DNA of 64,000 nucleotides, from the NCBI RefSeq assembly GCF_014779655.1, contig NZ_JACXYX010000006.1, forward strand, positions 124,001 to 188,000, written 5' to 3'. Position 1 is the first letter of the stretch; each line of letters starts with the position of its first letter. The stretch comes from Nocardioides ganghwensis (GTDB lineage Bacteria > Actinomycetota > Actinomycetes > Propionibacteriales > Nocardioidaceae). A program made the translations under genes and the position numbers. The notes below the pieces were generated by a model that worked only from the letters and a program-made list of their open reading frames with translations, was not told where the DNA came from and searched no databases. Shown piece by piece: positions 1-8,542 of the stretch.

Positions 1-933
1 GGAGGTGCTGGCCTCGTCGGTGGTTGAGGTGCGAGCCGTTCGAGGCGCCTCGTCCCTCGGCTCCTGAGGATGAGCTCCGCGAGCCTCGAATCCACTGCCG
101 TTCTGGGCTGAGTCGTCCTGGGCGTGGAGGTCGAGCGCGGTCTGCGTGCGGGCGAGGTCCCCGAGCGCCTTGGCGCGTCGCGCGTTGAGCGGCAGCTGGG
201 ATCCGAGGGCCTTTTGGACTGCTGCGTGGTGGGCCACGGCGCGGTCGAGGTCGAGGGCGTCGGCGAGGTCGAGGTCGGCCTCGAGGTGCAGGGTGCCGGC
301 GTAGTGCACGTCGTCGGTGTCCACGGTGACGTGACGCGGGTCGACGTGCTGCCACCCGTCCTCGGGGTCCTTCGTGGGGTCGGCGGTGGCGAGGTCGTAG
401 CGCTTGATGGTCTCGGCGAGGAGCCGGTCGAGCTGCGCCTGCCCGATCCGCCCGGCCACGGCGGCGACCTGGGAGTCGACGAACCCCGCCGCCTCGGCCG
501 TGAGGGAAGGAGTCGAGTGGATGGTGGTCTCCGCGACGGCGCGGGCCCGCCACGCCGGCACCCGGCCGGCGCGGACCTGCTCCCACAACCGGGGAAGGCG
601 GTGGCGCAGCTCGAGGGCGTGGCCGATGAGCTTCTTCGCCGCCGTCGGGGAGATGCCGAGCACGGTGCCGAGCTCGGCGACACAGAACTCCGCCACCAAG
701 GGAGTCCCTTCGCCGGCGATGGGCTCCTCGTGCTCACACCCCGGGACGGTGAACGAGGCGGCGTCGTGGATCGACTCCGGCGGGTGCAGGTCCGCCCAGC
801 GGGCGGCGAGAGCGAGCTGGCGGGCAGCCTCGGCGTGCTCGAGGTCGCGGGAGGCCTTGATCGAGCGAAGCAGCTCGGAGGCGGAGAGGTCGTCTGCGAC
901 CTCTCGCGCCTCGGCTGCCATTCCGTCGATCAT
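1..933 (-). CDS. DUF222 (13E12-type) protein, C-terminus beyond window
   Basis: Open reading frame of 311 codons that enters from the left edge, so the C-terminus is missing. The helical DUF222 region is recognisable: the segment PIAGEGTPLVAEF and the following HRLPRLWEQVRAG match the complete DUF222/HNH protein at 51,034. In this family an HNH nuclease domain normally follows, and here it would lie outside the window. Start ATG at 933 was chosen because a TACAAT -10 box (minus strand, 946-941) sits 7 nt upstream, which suggests a leaderless transcript; an in-frame ATG at 921 is an alternative. Codons near the left edge are built from a dispersed repeat (16-80). The role is unknown; the family is multicopy in actinobacteria and resembles REP13E12 proteins. 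Confidence 0.8.
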   Translation of the reverse strand, partial: MIDGMAAEAREVADDLSASELLRSIKASRDLEHAEAARQLALAARWADLHPPESIHDAASFTVPGCEHEEPIAGEGTPLVAEFCVAELGTVLGISPTAAKKLIGHALELRHRLPRLWEQVRAGRVPAWRARAVAETTIHSTPSLTAEAAGFVDSQVAAVAGRIGQAQLDRLLAETIKRYDLATADPTKDPEDGWQHVDPRHVTVDTDDVHYAGTLHLEADLDLADALDLDRAVAHHAAVQKALGSQLPLNARRAKALGDLARTQTALDLHAQDDSAQNGSGFEARGAHPQEPRDEAPRTARTSTTDEASTS

Positions 934-1006
934 GTGATCGATTGTAGTCGTCGGGTCCGACAGTGGCGATGGCTGTGGACGGTTGCTGGCCAGGGTTTCT
1001 CGGACT

Positions 1007-1040
1007 GGTTTCGACACGGTCGCTGCGCGACCTGCTCAAC
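1007..1040. repeat. Dispersed hairpin repeat, type A
   Basis: The stretch starts GGTTTCGACACGGTCGC and ends GCGACCTGCTCAAC. The core GGTCGC-TGC-GCGACC is a 6-bp stem with a 3-nt loop. I recognise this form as a common intergenic repeat of Nocardioides-like genomes. It lies in the 219-bp gap between the DUF222 gene and the GNAT remnant. Confidence 0.6.
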
Positions 1041-1061
1041 GGGCGGAGGGCGGGTTCGGAT

Positions 1062-1125
1062 GGTTTCGAGGCTCGCTGCGCTCGCACCTCGACCACCGAG
1101 GTGCGCTCGCACCTCGACCACCGAG
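1062..1125. repeat. Dispersed repeat, type B, with a truncated tandem copy
   Basis: A copy of the repeat (GGTTTCGAGGCTCGCTGCGC onward to GACCACCGAG, 1062-1099) is followed by a second partial copy (1098-1125) lacking the first part. The same element occurs in reverse orientation at 50,311-50,380 and in degenerate form at 16-80. GAGG/CCTC and GCGAGC/GCTCGC segments let it fold as a hairpin. This is a REP-like dispersed element. Confidence 0.65.
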
Positions 1126-1152
1126 GGTGGTCCCGGCGTCTAACCTCCGGCC

Positions 1153-1673
1153 ATGCCCGGTCGCCGCAGTGTGCTCCGCCCCATGCGCGAGGAGGACGTG
1201 CCCGCGGTGGTCGCCGTCCAGGAGCCTGCGGCGGTCGCGGGTCTGTCGGAGGTCTTCCCCCAGGACCGCTACCCGTTCCCTCACGAGGAGATCGCGGCGC
1301 GCTGGCGGGACGAGGTGGCGGCCCCCGACGTCGAGTGCTTCGTGGTCGAGGAGGTGGGGAGGGTCGCGGGGTTCGCGGCTCTGCAGGGCGCTGAGGTGCT
1401 GCACTTCGGCGCCGCCCTGGACACGTGGGGGAGCGGGCTGGCCACGGCTGCCCACGACGCGCTCGTCGAGCGCCTGCGCGCACGCGGCGTCGTACGACCT
1501 GCCCTCCACGTCTACGCCGCGAACGCGCGAGGGCGACGGTTCTGGGGAAGCACGGGTGGCAGTCGACGGGGGAGGTGCTGCGCGGCTCGTTCCCGCCGTA
1601 CGCCGAGCTCCTCGGCTACGAGCTCGTCACGGAGCCACCGGTGGCGGCGGAGGACCGGCGTCCCGACGGCTGA
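1153..1673 (+). pseudogene. GNAT-family N-acetyltransferase, frameshifted
   Basis: The first frame begins MPGRRSVLRPMREEDVPAVV and runs through the GNAT core to NARGRRFW at about 1545. The expected family continuation, GKHGWQSTGEVLRGSFPPY, then appears in another frame and ends in PDG-stop at 1673. Restoring one G to the four-G run at 1544-1547 joins the two halves into a normal acetyltransferase of about 173 aa. GNAT enzymes move an acetyl group from acetyl-CoA to an amine; the substrate is unknown. This is either a sequencing error in a homopolymer or a genuine inactivation. Without the fix, the first frame reads on to 1860 with a low-quality tail. Confidence 0.75.
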
Positions 1674-1754
1674 CCGCCTTCCGGGGGGAGCGAAGCGCGT
1701 ACGGCGCGCCGATAGGCTGCAGCCCGACCCGACCCACGACCCGAAGGACCGACC

Positions 1755-2858
1755 ATGGCCGGCGGACTGTTCGCCCTCCTCGACGACGTCGCCGCACTCG
1801 CGCGCATCGCCGCAGCCAGCGTGGACGACGTCGGCGCCGCCGCCGGGCGTGCCAGCATGAAGGCCGCGGGCGTGGTGGTCGACGACACCGCCGTCACCCC
1901 GCAGTACCTCCACGGATCCCCCGCCGCGCGCGAGCTGCCGATCATCAAGAAGATCGCCATCGGTTCGCTGCGCAACAAGATGCTCTTCATCCTCCCCGCG
2001 GCCGTGCTGCTCGGGCAGTTCCTGCCGTGGCTGCTGCCGGTGATCCTCATCTTCGGTGGCGGCTTCCTCGCCTACGAGGGCGCCCACAAGGTGTGGGAGA
2101 AGGTCAGCCACCACGAGCCGGTGGTCGAGGAGGCGGAGGCCGAGCTCACCAGCACGGGGGAGCTGAGCCCCGAGCACGAGGCGAAGACCGTCGCCGGCGC
2201 CATCCGCACCGACTTCATCCTCAGCGCCGAGATCATGGTCATCGCGCTCAAGGAGGTCGTCAGCTCCGACCCCGACGCCAGCATCTGGATGCGGGCGATC
2301 GTCCTGGCCGCCGTCGCCGTGCTGATCACGGTCCTCGTCTACGGCGTGGTCGCGCTCATCGTGAAGATGGACGACGTCGGCCTCCACCTCGCGGAGAAGC
2401 CCTCCAAGGGCTCGCAGCGCATCGGTCTCGCCCTCGTCTCCGCGATGCCGCGCCTGCTTACCGCGATCTCCCTCATCGGCACGCTGGCGATGCTGTGGGT
2501 CGGCGGCCACATCCTCCTGGTCAGCCTCTACGAGATCGGCGGGCAGGACGGCCTGCTCGAGGGCACCGCGGTCGGTGACGCCCTGCACGCGCCGTACGAC
2601 CTGGTCCACCACTGGGAGGACGCCGTCCACGAGGCCGTCGGCGGGACGCTCGGCGCCCTGCTGGGCTGGGTGCTGAACACCGTGGTCTCCGGCCTCGTCG
2701 GCCTCGTCGTCGGCGGGCTCGTGCTGGCCGTGCTGCACGCCTTCGGGATCGGCGGCGGCCACGGCTCGGGCCACGGCTCCGGTCACGACGAGGAGCACGG
2801 CGACGGGCAAAGCCAGGCGGCCTCCGGCGACTCCGCCGAGGATTCTCCGAATCGTTGA
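1755..2858 (+). CDS. DUF808 family inner-membrane protein (YedI-like)
   Basis: 367 aa. The N-terminal pattern MAGGLFALLDDVAALARIAA, the GRASMKAAGVVVDDTAVTP segment and the multiple hydrophobic spans (about residues 80-105, 175-205, 235-265, 305-330) match DUF808/YedI proteins, whose function is unknown. The C-terminus is rich in His, Gly and Asp (HGSGHGSGHDEEHGDG), which could bind metal but is untested. A TAGGCT -10 box lies at 1713-1718 and GAAGGA at 1742-1747, so this gene has a normal short leader. It stands alone between the GNAT remnant and ahcY. Confidence 0.85.
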   Translation: MAGGLFALLDDVAALARIAAASVDDVGAAAGRASMKAAGVVVDDTAVTPQYLHGSPAARELPIIKKIAIGSLRNKMLFILPAAVLLGQFLPWLLPVILIFGGGFLAYEGAHKVWEKVSHHEPVVEEAEAELTSTGELSPEHEAKTVAGAIRTDFILSAEIMVIALKEVVSSDPDASIWMRAIVLAAVAVLITVLVYGVVALIVKMDDVGLHLAEKPSKGSQRIGLALVSAMPRLLTAISLIGTLAMLWVGGHILLVSLYEIGGQDGLLEGTAVGDALHAPYDLVHHWEDAVHEAVGGTLGALLGWVLNTVVSGLVGLVVGGLVLAVLHAFGIGGGHGSGHGSGHDEEHGDGQSQAASGDSAEDSPNR

Positions 2859-2951
2859 GGGCGGTCCTACCCTTTTCTGGTCCGCGCGGGAGATCCCGAC
2901 GATGCACAGATGTGCGGCGCAGACGCCCTCCTCGACGCCAGGAGACAACTG

Positions 2952-4418
2952 ATGGACCACAAGGTCGCTGACCTCACCCTTGCCGCGTACGGCCGCAAGG
3001 AGATCGAGCTCGCCGAGCACGAGATGCCCGGCCTGATGGCCATGCGCGAGCGCTACGGCAAGGACCAGCCCCTCAAGGGGGCGCGGATCGCCGGCTCGCT
3101 GCACATGACGATCCAGACCGCCGTGCTGATCGAGACCCTCGCGGCCCTCGGCGCGGACATCCGCTGGGCCACCTGCAACATCTTCTCCACCCAGGACCAC
3201 GCCGCGGCCGCGGTCGTCGTCGGCCCCCCGTCGAAGGGCGGCACGCCCGAGGACCCGCGCGGTGTCCCGGTCTTCGCCTGGAAGGGCGAGACCCTCGCCG
3301 AGTACTGGGACGAGGCCGAGAAGGTCTTCGACTTCCCCGCCGAGGACGGCGAGGTGGGCGGCCCCAACATGCTGCTCGACGACGGCGGCGACATCACGAT
3401 GCTGCTGCACCTCGGTGTCGAGTACGAGAAGGCGGGCGCCGTCCCGTCGCAGGACTCCACCGACAACGAGGAGTTCAAGGAGGTGCTGCGCGTCCTGGCC
3501 CGCTCGCTCGAGGCCGACCCGCAGCGCTGGACCAAGCGCGCGCCCCTCGTCAAGGGAGTCTCCGAGGAGACCACGACCGGTGTGCTGCGCCTCTACGAGC
3601 GCTTCAAGGAGGGCACCCTCCTCTTCCCGGCGATCAACGTCAACGACTCGGTCACCAAGTCCAAGTTCGACAACAAGTACGGCTGTCGCCACTCCCTGAT
3701 CGACGGCATCAACCGCGCCACCGACGTCATGATCGGCGGCAAGGTCGCGGTCGTGTGCGGCTACGGCGACGTCGGCAAGGGCTCCGCGGAGTCGCTGCGC
3801 GGGCAGGGTGCGCGCGTCATCGTCACCGAGATCGACCCCATCTGCGCGCTGCAGGCAGCGATGGACGGCTTCGAGGTCAAGCGCCTCGAGTCGGTCGTCG
3901 AGACCGCCGACATCTTCATCACCACGACCGGCAACTTCGACATCATCACGGTCGAGCACTTCCACAAGATGAAGCACCAGGCGATCGTCGGGAACATCGG
4001 CCACTTCGACAACGAGATCAACATGGCCGGTCTCGCGAAGATCCCCGGCATCGTCAAGGACGAGATCAAGCCGCAGGTCCACCAGTGGATCTTCCCGGCC
4101 GAGGACGGCAAGCCCGGCAAGAAGATCATCGTGCTGTCCGAGGGCCGCCTGCTCAACCTGGGCAACGCCACCGGCCACCCGTCGTTCGTGATGTCCAACT
4201 CCTTCACCAACCAGGTGCTGGCCCAGATCGAGCTCTTCTCCAAGTCCGACGACTACGAGCTCGGCGTGCACGTGCTGCCCAAGCACCTCGACGAGGAGGT
4301 CGCGCGGCTGCACCTCGACGCCCTCGGTGTCGAGCTGACCGAGCTCACCAAGCAGCAGGCCGCCTACCTCGGCGTCCCGGTGGAGGGCCCGTACAAGTCC
4401 GACCACTACCGCTACTGA
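2952..4418 (+). CDS. ahcY: Adenosylhomocysteinase
   Basis: 488 aa cytosolic enzyme that splits S-adenosylhomocysteine into adenosine and homocysteine, recycling the product of SAM-dependent methylation. Family hallmarks are clear: the N-terminal substrate region ([27 protein letters not shown]), the catalytic Lys/Cys segment ([13 protein letters not shown], about residue 235), the NAD-binding loop CGYGDVGKG (about residue 268) and the C-terminal YKSDHYRY ending. It carries the long insert typical of actinobacterial and eukaryotic-type enzymes. The frame is open from an ATG at 2910, but ATG 2952 is preferred: it has AGGAG at 2940-2944 with 7-nt spacing, and the family's conserved N-terminus begins there. 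Confidence 0.96.
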   Translation: MDHKVADLTLAAYGRKEIELAEHEMPGLMAMRERYGKDQPLKGARIAGSLHMTIQTAVLIETLAALGADIRWATCNIFSTQDHAAAAVVVGPPSKGGTPEDPRGVPVFAWKGETLAEYWDEAEKVFDFPAEDGEVGGPNMLLDDGGDITMLLHLGVEYEKAGAVPSQDSTDNEEFKEVLRVLARSLEADPQRWTKRAPLVKGVSEETTTGVLRLYERFKEGTLLFPAINVNDSVTKSKFDNKYGCRHSLIDGINRATDVMIGGKVAVVCGYGDVGKGSAESLRGQGARVIVTEIDPICALQAAMDGFEVKRLESVVETADIFITTTGNFDIITVEHFHKMKHQAIVGNIGHFDNEINMAGLAKIPGIVKDEIKPQVHQWIFPAEDGKPGKKIIVLSEGRLLNLGNATGHPSFVMSNSFTNQVLAQIELFSKSDDYELGVHVLPKHLDEEVARLHLDALGVELTELTKQQAAYLGVPVEGPYKSDHYRY

Positions 4419-4456
4419 GCGCGCGACGCGGCGGATCCCGCGTAGCGCCACCCGGT

Positions 4457-4485
4457 CATGGCGCCAGCCCTAGACTGGCGCCATG
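4457..4485. promoter_or_regulatory. mtrA start region: -10 box inside an 11-bp inverted repeat
   Basis: CATGGCGCCAG (4457-4467) and CTGGCGCCATG (4475-4485) are a perfect inverted repeat with a 7-nt spacer. The right arm ends exactly at the mtrA start codon. The -10 hexamer TAGACT (4471-4476) overlaps the spacer and right arm, 6 nt before ATG. This fits an operator over a leaderless promoter; an ahcY terminator hairpin is the alternative. Confidence 0.6.
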
Positions 4486-5181
4486 ACCGACCTTGCCGAG
4501 CCCGCTCGCGGCAGCGTGCTCGTCGTCGACGACGACGCCTCCCTCGCGGAGATGCTCTCCATCGTCCTGCGCCAGGAGGGGTTCGACAGCCGCATCGTCG
4601 GTCGCGGTGACGTGGCCCTCGACGCGTTCCGCGACTACCGGCCCGACCTGGTCCTGCTCGACCTGATGCTCCCGGGCAAGGACGGCATCGACGTCTGCAA
4701 GGAGATCCGCGCCGAGTCCGGCGTCCCGATCGTGATGCTGACCGCCAAGGGCGACACCGTCGACGTCGTCGTCGGCCTCGAGTCCGGGGCCGACGACTAC
4801 ATCGTCAAGCCCTTCAAGCCCAAGGAGCTCATCGCCCGGGTCCGCGCCCGCGTACGCCGCAACGACGTCACGCCCGACGAGGGGCTCACCATCGGCGACG
4901 TCTCCATCGACGTCGCCGGCCACTCGGTGACCCGCGACGGCGCACCGATCAACCTGACCCCGCTCGAGTTCGACCTGCTCGTCTGCCTGGCCCGCAAGCC
5001 CTGGCAGGTCTTCACCCGCGAGGTGCTGCTCGAGCAGGTCTGGGGCTACCGCCACAGCGCCGACACCCGCCTGGTCAACGTGCACGTCCAGCGCCTGCGC
5101 TCCAAGGTCGAGCACGACCCGGAGAACCCCGAGGTCGTGGTGACCGTGCGCGGCGTGGGCTACAAGGCCGGCAAGTCGTAG
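4483..5181 (+). CDS. mtrA: Response regulator MtrA
   Basis: 232 aa OmpR/PhoB-type response regulator. The receiver domain (about 10-122) has the acidic pocket D16/D17, phosphoacceptor D60 in LLDLMLPG, the switch Thr in MLTAKG and the conserved Lys in IVKPF. The winged-helix DNA-binding domain (about 135-230) includes LTPLEFDLL and the C-terminal RGVGYKAG. Followed by a sensor kinase and LpqB, this is the MtrAB-LpqB system, which in actinobacteria links cell-wall and osmotic state to division and envelope genes. The start lies 6 nt after a TAGACT -10 box, so a leaderless transcript is likely. An inverted repeat covers the start and could be an operator. Confidence 0.95.
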   Translation: MTDLAEPARGSVLVVDDDASLAEMLSIVLRQEGFDSRIVGRGDVALDAFRDYRPDLVLLDLMLPGKDGIDVCKEIRAESGVPIVMLTAKGDTVDVVVGLESGADDYIVKPFKPKELIARVRARVRRNDVTPDEGLTIGDVSIDVAGHSVTRDGAPINLTPLEFDLLVCLARKPWQVFTREVLLEQVWGYRHSADTRLVNVHVQRLRSKVEHDPENPEVVVTVRGVGYKAGKS

Positions 5182-5191
5182 GAGTTCCCGG

Positions 5192-6793
5192 GTGAGCATC
5201 CGCGACCGGCTCCCACCGGCGCTGCGGCGCGGGCCCGCCTTCTGGCGGCGCTCCGTGCAGGCGCGCGTCGTGGTCAGCACCGTGCTGCTCTCCGCCGCGG
5301 TCGTCGGCATCGTCGGCTGGTTCCTCATCCAGCAGACCCGCGACGGCCTCCTCGACAACCGGGTCGCCGCCGTCGTGCAGGAGGCCGAGGGGGAGACCGA
5401 GGCCGCGCGTACGGACCTCGCGGCGGCCTCCCGCCTCGACCTCGACGAGTCCGCGCAGCAGCAGGCCCTGGTGGAGCCGATCCAGGCGCGCGGCGCCACG
5501 CGCGGCTTCGCGGTCGTGCTGTCCCCGCCGGTGGGCGAGGACCTCCGCCTCGCCGACGGCGGCGCCAAGTTCACCGAGGGCCTCGACCTCTCCAGCGTCC
5601 CGGCGACGCTCGAGGACCACTTCGACTCGCTGTCCGCGACGGCGTGGACCTACACCGACATCCGTACGACGCGCGACATCGAGGGCCTGCCCGAGGGGCC
5701 CGGCATCGTGGTGGGCAGCCAGGTCCGGCTCCCCGCCGACGACAAGACCTACACGCTCTACTACCTCTACCCGCTCGCCGAGCAGCAGGAGACGCTCGCG
5801 CTCGTCTCCCGCGCGATGCTCATCGCCGGGGTGCCCCTGCTGCTGCTCATCGCGGGCCTCACCTGGCTGGTCACCCGCCAGGTGGTCACGCCGATCCGGA
5901 TGGCCCGCCGGGTCGCCGAGCGCCTCGCCGCCGGACAGCTCCAGGAGCGCCTGCGCGTCACCGGCGAGGACGACCTCGCCAGGCTCGCCACGTCGTTCAA
6001 CCAGATGGCCTCCAACCTGCAGAAGCAGATCCGCCAGCTCGAGGAGCTCAGCCGCCTGCAGCGCCGCTTCGTCTCCGACGTGTCCCACGAGCTGCGCACC
6101 CCGATCACGACCGTCCGGATGGCCAGCGACGTCATCCACGACGCCCGGCCGTTCCTCGACCCGGTGACCGGCCGGGCGGCCGAGCTGCTCCAGAAGGAGC
6201 TCGACCGCTTCGAGACGCTGCTGGCCGACCTGCTGGAGATCAGCCGCTTCGACGCCGGGGCCGCGGTGCTCGAGACCGAGGACGTCGACCTCGTCGACGT
6301 CGCCCGCCGCGTCGTCGACATGACGTCGGTGCTCGCCGCCCAGCGCGACACGCGCGTCGTCCTGCACGACCCCGGGTACCCCTGCGTGGCGGAGGCAGAC
6401 GTACGCCGTGTCGAGCGCATCGTGCGCAACCTCGTCACCAACGCCATCGACCACGCCGAGAGCGAGGACGTCGAGGTGTACGTCGGCGCCGACCGGCAGT
6501 CGGCCGCCATCGCGGTGCGCGACCACGGCGTGGGGCTCGGGCCGGGGGAGTCGGCCATGGTGTTCAACCGGTTCTGGCGCGCGGACCCCGCCCGCGCGCG
6601 CACCAGCGGCGGCACCGGCCTCGGCCTCTCCATCTCGCTGGAGGACACCCACCTGCACGGCGGCTGGCTCCAGGCGTGGGGGCGCCCCGGGGAGGGCGCC
6701 CAGTTCCGGCTCACGCTGCCGCGCCTCCTCGGCACCCAGCTGCGGCACTCGCCGCTGCCGCTGGTGCCCACCGACGCCAGGGAGACGGCATGA
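5192..6793 (+). CDS. mtrB: Sensor histidine kinase MtrB
   Basis: 533 aa membrane kinase partnering MtrA. A first membrane span (about 27-48, TVLLSAAVVGIVGWFLIQQ), an extracytoplasmic domain, a second span (about 205-230), a HAMP linker, then HisKA with the phosphorylated His in SDVSHELRTPITT (about residue 300). A HATPase domain follows with the N box (NLVTNAIDHAE) and G boxes (DHGVGLG, GGTGLGL). GTG start 10 nt after the mtrA stop. It overlaps lpqB by ATGA (6790-6793), implying translational coupling. Confidence 0.94.
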   Translation: MSIRDRLPPALRRGPAFWRRSVQARVVVSTVLLSAAVVGIVGWFLIQQTRDGLLDNRVAAVVQEAEGETEAARTDLAAASRLDLDESAQQQALVEPIQARGATRGFAVVLSPPVGEDLRLADGGAKFTEGLDLSSVPATLEDHFDSLSATAWTYTDIRTTRDIEGLPEGPGIVVGSQVRLPADDKTYTLYYLYPLAEQQETLALVSRAMLIAGVPLLLLIAGLTWLVTRQVVTPIRMARRVAERLAAGQLQERLRVTGEDDLARLATSFNQMASNLQKQIRQLEELSRLQRRFVSDVSHELRTPITTVRMASDVIHDARPFLDPVTGRAAELLQKELDRFETLLADLLEISRFDAGAAVLETEDVDLVDVARRVVDMTSVLAAQRDTRVVLHDPGYPCVAEADVRRVERIVRNLVTNAIDHAESEDVEVYVGADRQSAAIAVRDHGVGLGPGESAMVFNRFWRADPARARTSGGTGLGLSISLEDTHLHGGWLQAWGRPGEGAQFRLTLPRLLGTQLRHSPLPLVPTDARETA

Positions 6794-8520
6794 GACGCGC
6801 GGCCGCCCGCTCCGCCGGCCTGCTGCTCGCCGCGGCCCTGCTCGCCGGCTGCGTCCGGATGCCGACGTCGGGGCCGGTCGTCGAGTCCGAGGTCACCGCC
6901 GACGCCGAGGACGTCCCCGGCATCTCCTTCGACCCACGGCCCCCGCAGGAGGGCGAGCCCGCCGCCGACATCGTGGACGGCTTCTTCGAGGCGATGAAGG
7001 CCACCCCGGTCAGCACGACCGTCGCCCGCCAGTTCCTGTCCCGCGAGGCGGCCGAGTCGTGGACGCCCGAGCAGCAGGTCCTCACCTACGGCGAGCTCGG
7101 CGACGCCTCGACCGGCATCTTCGTGCGGGTGCCGCTGAGCGACGTCAACACCTACGACGCCCGGGGCGCGTGGCAGCGCACGGACGCCGGCGCCCAGCTG
7201 TCGCTCCGGCTGGTGCAGGAGGACGGTGAGTGGCGCATCGACGAGCTCCCCGATGCCCTGATCGTCCCGGACTCGTGGTTCGCCGACTGGTACGAGCGGG
7301 CAGCGCTCTACTACTTCGACCCCACCTCGCAGGTGCTCGTCCCCGAGCCGGTCTTCGTGCCGCGTGGCGAGGGGTACGCCTCGTCGCTGGTGCGCGGCCT
7401 GCTGACGCCGCCGGGAGAGGAGTCGCTCGACGTCGTCCGCAGCTACTTCCCGCCCGGGACCACGCCCGGTCTCTCGGTGCCCATCGAGTCGGGCATCGCC
7501 CGGGTGGCCCTGTCCGGCGACCCTGATGCGGTGGACGACGAGACGGCCGAGCGAATGCTCACGCAGCTCGTGTGGACCCTCGGCCAGGAGCCGCGGATCA
7601 GCGCCGTCGAGCTCAGCGTGGGCGACCGTACGTTCACCGGACCGGGTGGGCTGGCACCGGTCAACCTCAGCTTCGGGGCGGCCTACGACCCCAACGGCGA
7701 CCGCGCGAGCGCCGACCTCTTCGCGCTCCAGGAGGACCGCCTGGTGACCGGGCGCGTGGGGGACCTCGGCCCCACCAGCGGGCCGTTCGGCGAGCCCGGC
7801 TACGGCCTGCGCTCCATCGGGGTCAACCTCCCGGGCACGAGGGTCGCCGCGGTCTCCGCCACCGGCACCGACCTGCTCCTCACCGCCACGGAGGCGCCGA
7901 CGGGCGAGGTGACCACGCCGGTGGTCGGAGCCGTCGACCTCGCGGCCCCGCACTGGGACCACCGCGACCGGATCTGGGTGCTCGACCGGGGCGCCGGACG
8001 GGCACGGGTCGTGCAGGTCACCGACGGCGAGGCCGCCGAGCTGGTGGTCCCCGGCCTCACCGGTCGGCGCGTCACCGAGCTGATCGTCTCCCGCGACGGC
8101 AGCCGCCTGGTGGCCGTGGTCCGGGGGGCGAAGGCCGACCGGGTCGTGTCGGTCCGGGTGCGCCACGACGCGGCCGGGACCGTCCTGGGATTCACCCCGC
8201 CGCGCACGCTCCCGCTCCCCACCGAGGACACCGTGCGCATCCGCGACGTCGCCTGGCGGTCGCCGACGACCGTGTCGGTGCTCAGCGACATCAACGAGGA
8301 CTTCTCCCAGGTGCGCACGATCTCGGTCGACGGTGCCCCCGGCGGGATCTCCACGAGCGGAACGACGAGCCTGCGCGGCCGCGTCCGTACGCTCGTCTCG
8401 ACGCCCGCGGACGGTGAGGTCTACGCACTCGCCGGCCGCACGGTCGTCAGCCTGACCCGACCCGAGCGGCTGGTGCCCGACCTGCCGCCGGGCCTCACCT
8501 CCCTCACCTACGTGGGCTGA
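6790..8520 (+). CDS. lpqB: Lipoprotein LpqB
   Basis: 576 aa extracytoplasmic lipoprotein that modulates MtrB in actinobacteria. The signal peptide ends in a lipobox with the lipidated Cys at residue 21 (LLAGC). A GerMN-type domain lies in the central part (about 200-320) and a beta-propeller-like C-terminal half follows (repeated TGxVxxPVVGAVDL and GDGxRL-type blades). The start is set by the 4-nt ATGA overlap with mtrB; the frame itself is open far upstream, so the long open frame should not be taken as protein. Third gene of the mtrA operon. Confidence 0.93.
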   Translation: MRRAAARSAGLLLAAALLAGCVRMPTSGPVVESEVTADAEDVPGISFDPRPPQEGEPAADIVDGFFEAMKATPVSTTVARQFLSREAAESWTPEQQVLTYGELGDASTGIFVRVPLSDVNTYDARGAWQRTDAGAQLSLRLVQEDGEWRIDELPDALIVPDSWFADWYERAALYYFDPTSQVLVPEPVFVPRGEGYASSLVRGLLTPPGEESLDVVRSYFPPGTTPGLSVPIESGIARVALSGDPDAVDDETAERMLTQLVWTLGQEPRISAVELSVGDRTFTGPGGLAPVNLSFGAAYDPNGDRASADLFALQEDRLVTGRVGDLGPTSGPFGEPGYGLRSIGVNLPGTRVAAVSATGTDLLLTATEAPTGEVTTPVVGAVDLAAPHWDHRDRIWVLDRGAGRARVVQVTDGEAAELVVPGLTGRRVTELIVSRDGSRLVAVVRGAKADRVVSVRVRHDAAGTVLGFTPPRTLPLPTEDTVRIRDVAWRSPTTVSVLSDINEDFSQVRTISVDGAPGGISTSGTTSLRGRVRTLVSTPADGEVYALAGRTVVSLTRPERLVPDLPPGLTSLTYVG

Positions 8521-8542
8521 TCCACAGGCTCCGCGCCGGCCG

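Noticed and set aside
2859..2951. Possible S-adenosylhomocysteine riboswitch before ahcY
   Set aside because: The leader is under 100 nt and I could not find the conserved core or a convincing stem set. A covariance search would be needed to reopen it.
1512..4451. 979-codon open frame on the minus strand opposite DUF808 and ahcY
   Set aside because: A mirror of the GC-rich codon pattern of ahcY and its neighbour; the opposite strand encodes clear protein families.
6790..8520. lpqB as a 958-aa protein beginning at 5644
   Set aside because: The extra N-terminal 382 codons lie over mtrB in another frame and look like shadow sequence; the lipoprotein signal at 6790 and the ATGA overlap fix the start.
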